Source of the DNA: an uncultured Lachnospiraceae bacterium
Lineage (GTDB): Bacteria; Bacillota; Clostridia; Lachnospirales; Lachnospiraceae
Assembly: GCA_910587095.1 (NCBI GenBank)
Contig: CAJUMJ010000019.1
Coordinates: forward strand, 1-64,000
Direction of reading: 5' to 3'
Length of the DNA: 64,000 nucleotides
Both the position numbers and the translations under genes were made by a program. The notes below the pieces were generated by a model. The model was given only the letters and a program-made list of their open reading frames with translations. It made no database searches and was not told where the DNA came from. Position 1 is the first letter of the stretch; each line of letters opens with the position of its first letter. This document shows positions 41,418 through 49,114 of this stretch, one piece after another.

Positions 41418-41515
41418 CGGCGCAAAAAGTACTTCTAAAGACGTCCCGCCATTGGACGGGACGCCAAGAAGTACTATGTTTTGCGCTAGAGAATGCCTGA
41501 AAAATGGCATTCTCC
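41418..41515 (+). repeat. Structured intergenic repeat, copy C
   Basis: GCGCAAAA 41420-41427 closes with TTTTGCGC 41479-41486; AGTACTTCT 41428-41436 with AGAAGTACT 41467-41475; CGTCCCG 41442 with CGGGACG 41457; then GAGAATGCC 41489 with GGCATTCTC 41506. The downstream GGACGA and GATTCC hairpins of copies A and D are absent. It lies just after the permease stop. Confidence 0.85.
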
Positions 41516-41624
41516 GGTGTTTTCCGTGCGGACTGGGAAATGGTGCCGAAATGCGGTATGATGGGAACGGTTCGTGAAAAAGAAGTAAGACAAACTTTAA
41601 GAAAGGACAGATTTGGTATAGATT

Positions 41625-43805
41625 ATGGCAATTGGATATCAGCTTGAAAATCGGATTTTCACATTGAACACGGCGCACACTTCTTATCAGATGAAGGTGG
41701 ATGACTTTGGTTTTTTGCTGCATCTGTATTACGGGGGGCGTGTGTACGGAAATATGGATTATCTGCTGACATGCTATGACAGGGGATTTTCCGGAAACCC
41801 TTCGGATGTGGGAAATGACAGAACCTACTCCATGGATGTTCTACCCCAGGAATACCCGGTCATGGGCGTTGGGGATTTTCGAAACAGCGCTCTTATCATC
41901 CGCAATGCGGACGGATCTGATTGTTGTGATTTACGCTATGTCGGACATGAGACGAAAAGGGGAAAGTATGGACTGCCGGGACTTCCGGCAGTCTATGCTG
42001 ACTTGGAAGAAGCGGAGACGCTTGAGATTTATCTGGAAGACAAGGTGAGCGGCGTGCGGGTGACGCTTTTGTACGGCGTGCTGGAGGATGCGGATATCAT
42101 CACCAGAAGCGTTGTCGTGGAAAACCGCGGAGAGCGGAACGTGACCGTCGAGAAAGCGGCATCCGCCTGTCTGGATTTTGTCACGGGTCGTTTCGATATG
42201 CTCAGCTTTTATGGCAGACACACCATGGAGAGAAATCTGCAGCGGGAGGAGATCCGGCACGGCGTCTATTCGATCGGCAGCCGCCGCGGAACCTCCAGCC
42301 ATCAGTACAATCCGGCGGTGATTCTTGCGGACAGGAATACCACGGAGGATGCGGGCGGATGTTACGGCATGGTGTTTGTATACAGCGGAAATTTCCTCTG
42401 CGAGGCGGAGCGGGATCAGTATGATCAGACAAGAGTGATGATGGGACTGCAGAGCGACCTGTTCCACTATCCGCTGGCACAGGGGGAGAAACTGGTAGTT
42501 CCCGAGACGATTATGAGCTATTCCGATCAGGGGCTCGGAATGCTTTCCATTCGTTTTCACGAGTGCATCAGAGATCATCTGTGCCGGGGAAAATTCAGGG
42601 ACGCGCCCCGACCGGTGCTTTTAAACAGTTGGGAGGCGGCTTATTTTTCCTTCGACGGGCAGACCATATTAAAGCTGGCGAAGAGTACGGCGTCGCTCGG
42701 CATCGATATGATTGTTATGGACGACGGCTGGTTTGGGAAAAGAGAGGATGACAACAGCGGTCTTGGAGACTGGCAGGTCAACGAGAAAAAGCTCGGGTGC
42801 ACCCTGCGGGAGTTGATTGAAAAAGTCAACGATGAGGGTGTAAAATTCGGTATCTGGATTGAGCCGGAGATGGTGTCGGAGGACAGCGAGCTGTACAGAA
42901 AACACCCCGACTGGGCGCTGCGGATACCGGGCAGGGAGCCGGTCAGGGGACGGAACCAGCTAGTGCTTGACTTTTCCAGAGCAGAAGTGAGGGAGTATAT
43001 TTTTGGGGAGATATGCAGAATTCTTGATCAGGGAAAGATCGAGTTTGTCAAGTGGGATATGAACCGCAGTATCGTGGATGTTTTTTCCATGGAGAACTGT
43101 CAGGGAAAAGTAACCTATGACTATATGCTGGGGGTATACGACTTTTTGGAGAAGCTGATAGAGAGATACCCGGATATGCTGATAGAGGGGTGCAGCGGAG
43201 GAGGAGGCAGGTTTGACGCCGGGATGCTGTACTATACGCCTCAGATCTGGTGCAGCGACAATACGGACGCACTGGACAGGCTCAGGATTCAGTACGGCAC
43301 ATCCTTTTTCTATCCGGCTCTCACGGTGGGTTCGCATGTGTCGGCTGTACCGAATCACCAGACGGGCCGCAGCGTGAGCATGCATACAAGAGGCGTAGTG
43401 GCCATGGCGGGCGCATTCGGCTATGAGCTTGATCCCGAAAAGCTTGCGGAGGATGAAAAGGAGGCTGTCAGGGAGCAGATCAGACAGTACAAGAGGCAGG
43501 AGGAGTTGATTCGGAGGGGGAGATATTACCGACTGTCCAATCCTTTCACGCAAGCCTGCGCGGCATGGATGTTTGTGTCAGAAAAGCAGGATCGCGCGCT
43601 TGTAAGCGTTGTGATGCTTGAAATTCACGGCAATATGACGGTGAGTTACGTGAAAATGAAAGGGCTTAAGCCCGATGTCCTGTACAGGGATACAAAGAGC
43701 AAAAACAGCTATTACGGGGCGGATCTGATGGAAGCGGGGCTTCCCATGCCGGTGGAGCTAAAGGAGTATCCGGCGTATCAGATCGAGCTGGTCATGGAAG
43801 TATAG
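41625..43805 (+). CDS. aga: Alpha-galactosidase, GH36
   Basis: A 726-residue GH36 retaining enzyme that releases terminal alpha-galactose from melibiose, raffinose and related sugars (EC 3.2.1.22). The nucleophile is the Asp in VKWDMNRSI and the acid/base the Asp in WCSDNTDALDRLRIQYG; WEAAYFSFDG, MDDGWFGKR and CSGGGGRFDAGMLYYTPQ are family blocks. No signal peptide, so it is cytosolic and acts on sugars brought in by the ABC genes upstream. The start codon lacks a strong ribosome site. Confidence 0.95.
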   Translation: MAIGYQLENRIFTLNTAHTSYQMKVDDFGFLLHLYYGGRVYGNMDYLLTCYDRGFSGNPSDVGNDRTYSMDVLPQEYPVMGVGDFRNSALIIRNADGSDCCDLRYVGHETKRGKYGLPGLPAVYADLEEAETLEIYLEDKVSGVRVTLLYGVLEDADIITRSVVVENRGERNVTVEKAASACLDFVTGRFDMLSFYGRHTMERNLQREEIRHGVYSIGSRRGTSSHQYNPAVILADRNTTEDAGGCYGMVFVYSGNFLCEAERDQYDQTRVMMGLQSDLFHYPLAQGEKLVVPETIMSYSDQGLGMLSIRFHECIRDHLCRGKFRDAPRPVLLNSWEAAYFSFDGQTILKLAKSTASLGIDMIVMDDGWFGKREDDNSGLGDWQVNEKKLGCTLRELIEKVNDEGVKFGIWIEPEMVSEDSELYRKHPDWALRIPGREPVRGRNQLVLDFSRAEVREYIFGEICRILDQGKIEFVKWDMNRSIVDVFSMENCQGKVTYDYMLGVYDFLEKLIERYPDMLIEGCSGGGGRFDAGMLYYTPQIWCSDNTDALDRLRIQYGTSFFYPALTVGSHVSAVPNHQTGRSVSMHTRGVVAMAGAFGYELDPEKLAEDEKEAVREQIRQYKRQEELIRRGRYYRLSNPFTQACAAWMFVSEKQDRALVSVVMLEIHGNMTVSYVKMKGLKPDVLYRDTKSKNSYYGADLMEAGLPMPVELKEYPAYQIELVMEV

Positions 43806-43874
43806 GGGTTTGGATCTGCCCGGAAACGCAAGTAAAGGGCAGGGCGGTGAGTGAATGTAAGAGCGGAAAAAGGG

Positions 43875-43899
43875 AGGCGGTACGCATTAGCGGCCGCCT
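43875..43899. terminator. Terminator between alpha-galactosidase and the 4Fe-4S gene
   Basis: AGGCGG at 43875-43880 pairs with CCGCCT at 43894-43899; Ts follow on the plus strand and, after CCC, on the minus strand. It covers the end of the 4Fe-4S gene. Confidence 0.45.
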
Positions 43900-44723
43900 T
43901 TCTTAAATCCCATACAGACAGCTCCTGCCGGGCAAATATCAGCACAGGCCCCACACCGGATACATTCCGCCGAGTCTGGTGTTTTCACGGGATCGACTTC
44001 CATCTTGCACACTTCTTTGCACTTTCCGCAGCCGATACATTTGTGGTTGTCCACTTCCAGGCGGAACAAGCTGATTTTGTTGAACAGTCCGTAAATTGCT
44101 CCCAGGGGACACAGAACCCGGCAGAAAAAGCGGTAGACAATTACGCAGCCGATCAGTGTCAGAATCAGAATTGCCGCTTTCAGACCAAACAGCGCGCCGA
44201 TTGTGTTTCGGAGACTTTCGTGGGAGGCGAGGAGAAAGAGGCCGCCCTCCAGTGTTCCGGCCGGGCAGATGTACTGGCAGAAAGCGGGTTTACCCATGCC
44301 CATGTAGTCGGTGACGGCGATCGGCAGGATCAGAACGAAGACGATGAGTATCAGATACTTGATGTACACAAATCCTTTTTTCAACTTCCGCTTCGGCGAG
44401 GGAATTTTGTGAATCAGCTCCTGAAGCAGGCCGAACGGGCAAAGCCATCCGCAGACTGCCCGGCCAAGCAGGACGCCGAAGGCGAGAAGAAGCCCCGTCA
44501 CATAAAAACTGAAAGAAAACTGTGAGGAACCGTTTACCGCCTGCAGGGCTCCGATTGGGCAGGCAAAGCCCGCCGCCGGACAGGAGTAGCAGTTGAGTCC
44601 CGGGTTGCAAAAACGCTTCCATTTTCCCGTATAAATTTTGCCGCCCTTAAAGTTCAGAAGATGCGCATTGGAACAGCCAAAGGCGATGATCTGGAGCAGC
44701 TTTCGCTTTAACGCGTATTTCAT
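43887..44723 (-). CDS. Membrane 4Fe-4S protein, NapH/polyferredoxin-like
   Basis: A 278-residue protein with about five membrane helices and several cysteine clusters: CNPGLNCYSCPAAGFACPIG, WLCPFGLLQE, CQYICPAGTLEGG, and two classical ferredoxin motifs CIGCGKCKEVCKMEVDP and CIRCGACADICPAG at the C-terminus. It likely passes electrons across the membrane. Start ATG 44723 follows GGAGG. It is the last gene of a TlpA/CD1871A/4Fe-4S operon, so a role in supplying reductant to an extracellular thiol system is inferred. Confidence 0.88.
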   Translation of the reverse strand: MKYALKRKLLQIIAFGCSNAHLLNFKGGKIYTGKWKRFCNPGLNCYSCPAAGFACPIGALQAVNGSSQFSFSFYVTGLLLAFGVLLGRAVCGWLCPFGLLQELIHKIPSPKRKLKKGFVYIKYLILIVFVLILPIAVTDYMGMGKPAFCQYICPAGTLEGGLFLLASHESLRNTIGALFGLKAAILILTLIGCVIVYRFFCRVLCPLGAIYGLFNKISLFRLEVDNHKCIGCGKCKEVCKMEVDPVKTPDSAECIRCGACADICPAGAVCMGFKKGGR

Positions 44724-44797
44724 AGTTTCCTCCATTTCTGCGCTGCTCTTTGCGCATAACGAGTTTGTGTCAAGCAACGCGCAGGCACAAATCTCGC

Positions 44798-44821
44798 GAT
44801 TGAAAATTTTAATTTTCAATC
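44798..44821 (-). repeat. A/T-rich perfect hairpin upstream of the 4Fe-4S gene
   Basis: GATTGAAAATT at 44798-44808 and AATTTTCAATC at 44811-44821 form an 11-bp stem with a two-base loop, between the CD1871A-like gene and the 4Fe-4S gene. It may tune or partly terminate transcription. Confidence 0.5.
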
Positions 44822-44829
44822 TTTTATCT

Positions 44830-44976
44830 TCACCCCAATCCGATACATTCCAGACAGATGTTTACGGCTTTGTTCAGGACAACGTCTGCCTCGCCTCGCA
44901 TAAAGCCGTAGACGATAAAAGCGCAGGAGACCGCAAGGCCCAAAGCTCTGACCGTTGTTTTGGTTTTATTTTCCAC
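44830..44976 (-). CDS. CD1871A-family CXXC small membrane protein (48 aa)
   Basis: A short gene hidden between TlpA and the 4Fe-4S protein. GTG 44976 follows GGAGG by nine bases and overlaps the TlpA stop by 11 nt. The product has one hydrophobic helix (LGLAVSCAFIVYGFMRGE) and ends NKAVNICLECIGLG, with the family CLEC cysteine pair. I recognise this as the CD1871A type. Its conservation beside TlpA and a 4Fe-4S membrane protein suggests a redox relay; biochemical function is unknown. Confidence 0.82.
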   Translation of the reverse strand: MENKTKTTVRALGLAVSCAFIVYGFMRGEADVVLNKAVNICLECIGLG

Positions 44977-45577
44977 TCAGATAATCCTCCACAAATGATT
45001 TGTAACCGTCCACGTCCGCTCCGACGATCGGATCCCCAACGATATTGCCGTCACCGTTGATAAACAAGGTAGTGGGAACGCCGACCACATCTTTCAGGAT
45101 AGGCGCAAAATCCATGTTGGCTATCAGATTCGTAAATTCCACACCGGCTTTTTGTGTTATGTCAACCGCAAGGTCGCGGTGCTCGGTATCGTCTTCTCCG
45201 TCTATATCGATGATCAGACCAACGATCTGTATATTGTCGGGCATCTCCTTCGCCCACTCGCCAAGCTCAGGCATTTCCCTTATGCAGGGGCCGCAGAAAG
45301 TTCCCCATATATTGAGGACGGTCAGATCTTTTTCGCTGAAAATGCTTTCCGTGATCGTGTTGCCGTCTAAATCCGTTGCCGTGAAAGCGGGAAAAGCGGT
45401 TGCGCCCTGTTCTGTCTGCGCTTCCTCCGCCGTACTGTTTCCGGCGGTTGCGGACGAGGTATTTTCCGTGTTTTCGCTTTTAGCTGGGGCGCCTGCGCAG
45501 CCTGCCGTCATTGCCACAGAAAGAAGAACGGTACACAGGGTGGCATATGCTTTAATATGTTTCTTATTTTGTGTCAT
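44966..45577 (-). CDS. TlpA-type thiol:disulfide oxidoreductase lipoprotein
   Basis: A 203-residue extracytoplasmic thioredoxin-fold protein. Lipobox ends SVAMTAGC (Cys27), then a Ser/Thr/Glu linker and the thioredoxin domain with WGTFCGPC (Cys95 and Cys98) and the cis-Pro loop VVGVPTTLFI. It reduces or isomerises disulfides outside the membrane. Start ATG 45577 follows GGAGG; a longer frame upstream runs through a structured leader. First gene of the redox operon. Confidence 0.93.
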   Translation of the reverse strand: MTQNKKHIKAYATLCTVLLSVAMTAGCAGAPAKSENTENTSSATAGNSTAEEAQTEQGATAFPAFTATDLDGNTITESIFSEKDLTVLNIWGTFCGPCIREMPELGEWAKEMPDNIQIVGLIIDIDGEDDTEHRDLAVDITQKAGVEFTNLIANMDFAPILKDVVGVPTTLFINGDGNIVGDPIVGADVDGYKSFVEDYLSGK

Positions 45578-45607
45578 TAATAGGTTCCTCCTTTTGAAGT
45601 ATAATGT

Positions 45608-45715
45608 ACTCTCGGAATCTCTCTTGCACCTGCCTTTGTGGCAGATTTTCCGCCATATGCACATCTGACAAAAAATCATCTCACAAAATCAGGCACAAAG
45701 AGACTCCGAGAGCAC
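45608..45715 (-). ncRNA. Candidate structured 5' leader of the tlpA operon
   Basis: On the minus strand CTCTCGGAGTCTCTT (45712-45698) pairs with AAGAGAGATTCCGAGAG (45625-45609) as a long closing stem. Inside lies CTGCC-ACAAA-GGCAG and a weaker CTGA/TCAG arm. The promoter ends just upstream, so the stem starts near the RNA 5' end; the ribosome site follows 20 nt after the stem. It does not match a riboswitch class I can recognise. Confidence 0.55.
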
Positions 45716-45725
45716 ATGTATATTT

Positions 45726-45754
45726 ATCATAGCATACCCGGAAAAAGACTTCAA
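45726..45754 (-). promoter_or_regulatory. Promoter of the tlpA operon
   Basis: On the minus strand TTGAAG (45754-45749) and TATGAT (45731-45726) with a 17-bp spacer, placed so that transcription would begin at the structured leader. Confidence 0.7.
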
Positions 45755-45793
45755 TTGTAAAGGAAATGTCAGCTTTTTAGCTGTGGCAGAAAA

Positions 45794-45913
45794 GTGGCGG
45801 AGGAAATCGGACCGGATGATATGGTGCTGAAATGTGCCTGTGGGACGGGTGCGATCAGCAGATACATCGCCCTGAAATGCCGGGTACTCATTGCAACGGA
45901 CTTTTCGGACAAA
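45794..45913 (+). pseudogene. Fragment of a SAM-dependent methyltransferase
   Basis: About 40 codons encode VAEEIGPDDMVLKCACGTGA, then ISRYIALKCRVLIATDFSDK. This is motif I of a class I methyltransferase (usually ECACGTG). No start or remaining domain is found; the frame stops in the MATE terminator hairpin. A relic of a deleted gene. Confidence 0.6.
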
Positions 45914-45931
45914 GGCAGGTTAATTCCTGCC
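45914..45931 (-). terminator. Hairpin at the MATE gene stop codon
   Basis: GGCAGG 45914-45919 pairs with CCTGCC 45926-45931, and the MATE stop codon sits in the loop. A short T-tract follows on the minus strand. Confidence 0.5.
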
Positions 45932-47257
45932 TGATTTGCTGTCTCCGATATACATAAGGAGACAGATAACCGTCAAAACTGCCTCCACAGCGGGCTGTGC
46001 CGCAATTACGCCGTTTAGCTTCCAGAAATAGTTTAAAAGAATGACGCCCGGTATGAACAGCACCGCATTTCTGAGGAGTGTGATGACCAGCGATTTGACC
46101 GCTTTTCCCAACGCCTGAAAATAGCTGGTCACCATATTGATGACGCCGAGCATGGGAGCCGAAAGACAGAGAATTTTTAGGAAGTCCCCCGTCTGTTCAA
46201 TCAAAACGGCGTCCTGCAGGAAGATCGAAGTAAGCGGTTTTCCGAGAAGGATAAAGGAAACGGTAAATACGGCGCCCATGAGAACACCGTACAACGTCGC
46301 GTAATTCACGGTGTCGGACATCCGTTTTTTCCTGTCTGCGCCGTAATAGTAGCCCACCAGAGGGGCGACGCCCTGCGACAATCCTACAGAGAGCAGAATC
46401 GGAATCATATCCAGCTTATAAGCAATGCCGTAAGAAGCCACCGCATCGGAACCGTATATGCCGATATAGTTGTTCAGCACGATATTGGAAACGCTCATAA
46501 GTACGGTGATAAGGGCGCCCGGGATGCCGATACTCACGACCTTGCGTATCATGTCGGTATTTGGGGAAAAGCGTTTGAAAGACAGCGCTGTCAGTTGGTT
46601 TCCACGGTGTTCTTCACGGATCATACAGACGATATAGTAGACCGATGCGCAGACAAATCCCAGTGATGTCGCAAGCGCGGCGCCTGCAGTTCCCCAGCCG
46701 AAAACCGCAATAAACACATAATCCAATATGATATTGATCACATTTCCAAGCACCAGTCCTACAGTCCCCTCCTTGATCAGACCGGCTGAGCGGAACAGAT
46801 GGACAAATCCGTTTGCCAGCATAATAAAAGGCGCGCCCGCAAAAATCCATTTCAGATAATCGCAGGTATAAGCCATGTTGTCCGCATCCGCGCCGGATAT
46901 CCGTGCCAACGGCTGCAGAAATACCAATCCAAGAACGAGTGTGACGATGCCTGAAAATGCCATCGCATACACACAGAAATTCATTGTGGAGCCTGATTCT
47001 TCTTTCTTTTGTTCCCCAAGCAATCTGGCTATGACACTGCTGCCACCCATGCCGAAGACGCAGGCGATGGACATGATGATGAGCAGGATCGGCGCGCACA
47101 ACGTCACAGCGGCGATCGTCGCCGGCTCTTTGGTCAGGGAGACAAAAAAGGTGTCCGCTATATTGTAGATCAGCGTTGTGAGCTGCCCCAGCATGGAGGG
47201 AAGCCCCACTCTCATTATCGCTTTCGATATTTTCTTCTCTTCATATACGGATGTCAT
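45920..47257 (-). CDS. MATE-family exporter (MepA-like)
   Basis: A 445-residue, twelve-helix MATE protein: VGLPSMLGQLTTLIYNIADT, NGFVHLFRSAGLIKEGTVGL and MVTSYFQALGKAVKSLVITL. It resembles MepA-type drug exporters. ATG 47257 is chosen because GGAG lies six bases upstream, while ATG 47269 has none. It is divergent from a Crp-like regulator with a strong operator, so it is the likely target of that regulator. Confidence 0.9.
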   Translation of the reverse strand: MTSVYEEKKISKAIMRVGLPSMLGQLTTLIYNIADTFFVSLTKEPATIAAVTLCAPILLIIMSIACVFGMGGSSVIARLLGEQKKEESGSTMNFCVYAMAFSGIVTLVLGLVFLQPLARISGADADNMAYTCDYLKWIFAGAPFIMLANGFVHLFRSAGLIKEGTVGLVLGNVINIILDYVFIAVFGWGTAGAALATSLGFVCASVYYIVCMIREEHRGNQLTALSFKRFSPNTDMIRKVVSIGIPGALITVLMSVSNIVLNNYIGIYGSDAVASYGIAYKLDMIPILLSVGLSQGVAPLVGYYYGADRKKRMSDTVNYATLYGVLMGAVFTVSFILLGKPLTSIFLQDAVLIEQTGDFLKILCLSAPMLGVINMVTSYFQALGKAVKSLVITLLRNAVLFIPGVILLNYFWKLNGVIAAQPAVEAVLTVICLLMYIGDSKSGRN

Positions 47258-47293
47258 AGTTTTCTCCATTTCCGCGCTGTTTTTGTCTCAACG

Positions 47294-47312
47294 AAGTTGA
47301 GACGGCGCATTT
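47294..47312 (-). repeat. Hairpin upstream of the MATE gene
   Basis: GTCTCAAC at about 47285-47292 pairs with GTTGAGAC near 47296-47303 around GAA, flanked by GCGC on both sides. The following AGCGCGGAAATGGAG leads into the MATE start and closely matches the leader of the 4Fe-4S gene. Positions are approximate to a few bases. Confidence 0.5.
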
Positions 47313-47320
47313 GTTTGGTC

Positions 47321-47349
47321 TTGCTGTTTTTTACAATATAAGGTAAAAT
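47321..47349 (+). promoter_or_regulatory. Promoter of the Crp-like regulator
   Basis: TTGCTG at 47321-47326 and TAAAAT at 47344-47349, spaced 17 bp, 44 bp before the start codon. Confidence 0.6.
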
Positions 47350-47361
47350 AGTTCAAAAAAA

Positions 47362-47377
47362 CAGGACATATGTCCTG
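47362..47377. promoter_or_regulatory. Perfect 16-bp palindrome, candidate Crp-type operator
   Basis: CAGGACATATGTCCTG is fully self-complementary and lies just downstream of the -10 box, where a bound regulator would block transcription. The symmetry and size suit a dimeric Crp/Fnr protein. Confidence 0.65.
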
Positions 47378-47392
47378 GTGGAGAAAAGTCTT

Positions 47393-48019
47393 ATGGAACG
47401 GATATTTGACAAAGAAAAAATAGCGGACAGTATTGCCAAAAGCAAATACTGTAATCTGCTCGAAACCTTGGATATTGATTTCTATCTGATCAAATATGAC
47501 AAAGGAGAATTGGTATGTTCTCCTTTTCAGACGGAGCTTTTGTTTCAGATAGTGGAGCAGGGATCTATTGCTATCTATTTTATCCGGGATGACGGGTCGC
47601 GATACTCCCTGTCGAACGGAACAGCCGACTACTTTCTCGGGGACATGGATCTCTTTTATCCGAAAAGTGGCAGCATTTATGCGGAAGCGGAAAACAGCCT
47701 GACCTGCATTGCATTTTCGATTGAAAAACACAGGGAAACGCTTCTCTCAAACAGTAAGTTCCTCTCGTTTATCTGCAAGAGCCTGTCAGCGAAAATCGGT
47801 GCGATCACCACGATGGACGCGGCTCCCGCATCTCTTACGGAACGGGTTTTATCCTATATGAGATATAAATGCGAAGGGGCGACCTTAAAGGGAGTGGAAC
47901 AGGCAGCTTTTCATCTGCACTGCAGCCCGAGACAGCTTCAACGTATTTTAAACCGGTGTGAGGCGGATGGGATGGTCAGAAAGCTGGGGAAGGGGACGTA
48001 TCAAGCAAACTATATATAA
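47393..48019 (+). CDS. Crp/Fnr-family transcriptional regulator
   Basis: A 208-residue regulator with an N-terminal cyclic-nucleotide-binding-like barrel (LLFQIVEQGSIAIYFIRDDG) and a C-terminal winged helix (GVEQAAFHLHCSPRQLQRIL). No cluster of cysteines for an Fe-S centre is present, so it is not an oxygen sensor of the Fnr kind. ATG 47393 has GGAG nine bases upstream. It reads away from the MATE exporter, and the 16-bp palindrome at its promoter suggests autoregulation. Confidence 0.88.
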   Translation: MERIFDKEKIADSIAKSKYCNLLETLDIDFYLIKYDKGELVCSPFQTELLFQIVEQGSIAIYFIRDDGSRYSLSNGTADYFLGDMDLFYPKSGSIYAEAENSLTCIAFSIEKHRETLLSNSKFLSFICKSLSAKIGAITTMDAAPASLTERVLSYMRYKCEGATLKGVEQAAFHLHCSPRQLQRILNRCEADGMVRKLGKGTYQANYI

Positions 48020-48043
48020 AATCGGAATTTAGGAGACAGAGGG

Positions 48044-48406
48044 ATGAGATTAAAGAATATTTTGATCGTTGTGAAAGACATAGAAAAATCAAAACGGTTT
48101 TACCATGATCTGTTTGGACTTGATGTGGTGCTGGACAATGACGGCAATATGATCCTGACGGAAGGGCTTGTACTTCAGGATGAGAAGATCTGGAAAAAGT
48201 TCCTGGGACGGGATATTATTCCGCAAAGCAATTCCAGTGAATTGTATTTTGAGGAACGCGATATTGAAACTTTTATTGAGAAACTGGATCAGTATTATCC
48301 TGAAATCCGGTATGTGAATCGCCTTATGACGCATAGCTGGGGACAGAAAGTCGTTCGCTTTTACGACCCGGACGGCAATCTGATCGAAGTGGGAACACCG
48401 ATGTAA
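48044..48406 (+). CDS. VOC-superfamily (glyoxalase/bleomycin-resistance fold) protein
   Basis: A 120-residue vicinal-oxygen-chelate protein. It opens MRLKNILIVVKDIEKSKRFY and ends VVRFYDPDGNLIEVGTPM, whose Glu is a usual metal ligand. Members include glyoxalases, dioxygenases and antibiotic-binding proteins; the sequence does not choose between them. It follows the Crp-like gene by 24 nt behind AGGAGA and is probably in the same operon. Confidence 0.87.
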   Translation: MRLKNILIVVKDIEKSKRFYHDLFGLDVVLDNDGNMILTEGLVLQDEKIWKKFLGRDIIPQSNSSELYFEERDIETFIEKLDQYYPEIRYVNRLMTHSWGQKVVRFYDPDGNLIEVGTPM

Positions 48407-48475
48407 TGCGTTCACCGCGAAGGGGAAACCGCCTTTGCGAGATTTTGACTGCCGGACAAAATTGGGAGGGTGACT

Positions 48476-48970
48476 ATGGATATCGTTAAGGCGAAAATGG
48501 AGGATCTGCCTGTCATATTACGGATTTACGAGATCGCACGTAATTTTATGAGAAAAACAGGGAACCCGACGCAATGGAAGAGTACTTTTCCGCCGGAAAG
48601 CCTGCTGACGGAGGACATATGCGCGGGGAATTTATACGAGGTAATCAGTGATGATACAATCCATGCGGTATTTGCCCTTGTAATAGGAGAAGAACCGACC
48701 TATGCAAAGATCGAACAGGGAAGATGGATTTCTGAAACAGAATACGGAACGCTTCATCGGATTGCAAGCGACGGAAGGATTCATGGCGTTTTTGACGCGA
48801 TCCATGCGTTTTCTGTCCGGGAGATCGGGCATTTGCGGATTGACACGCACAAAGATAACAAAGTGATGCAGCATCTCATCGAAAAAAATTGTTATCGGAA
48901 ATGTGGCGTTATCTACGTTGCGGATGGGTCGCCGCGGATTGCCTATGAAAAAATTGAAGGAAGAATGTAG
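48476..48970 (+). CDS. GNAT-family N-acetyltransferase
   Basis: A 164-residue GNAT protein: MDIVKAKMEDLPVILRIYEI at the start, the acetyl-CoA strand area EIGHLRIDTHKDNKVMQHLI, and a C-terminal YRKCGVIYVADGSPRIAYEK. The usual Q/RxxGxG/A loop is degenerate (DTHKDNK), common in this subgroup. ATG 48476 follows GGAGGG by five bases. Acceptor unknown. It lies 69 nt after the VOC gene on the same strand. Confidence 0.83.
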   Translation: MDIVKAKMEDLPVILRIYEIARNFMRKTGNPTQWKSTFPPESLLTEDICAGNLYEVISDDTIHAVFALVIGEEPTYAKIEQGRWISETEYGTLHRIASDGRIHGVFDAIHAFSVREIGHLRIDTHKDNKVMQHLIEKNCYRKCGVIYVADGSPRIAYEKIEGRM

Positions 48971-49114
48971 AGGAGAGATGGGATCCGCTGCCTCCGCAAG
49001 TAATAGCAGATTAGTTTGTTTTGCTTTATAATCAACGGTATGTCTTTAATTTTCAGACGTAATGGCCACATCCGATAAGTTGACAGGGGAGTGGTGTTAT
49101 GTCTGAAATTCTAA
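48971..49114. other. Gene-free stretch before the RelE remnant
   Basis: No complete gene is seen. A 12-codon ORF at 49100 (MSEILTYTLDYW) with a GGGGAG site just precedes the toxin remnant and may be a broken start of the same gene. Confidence 0.4.

Noticed and set aside
45608..45715. Assigning the tlpA leader to a named riboswitch
   Set aside because: The conserved cores I can recall for SAM, TPP, FMN, cobalamin, c-di-GMP, guanidine, fluoride, THF and lysine classes are not present.
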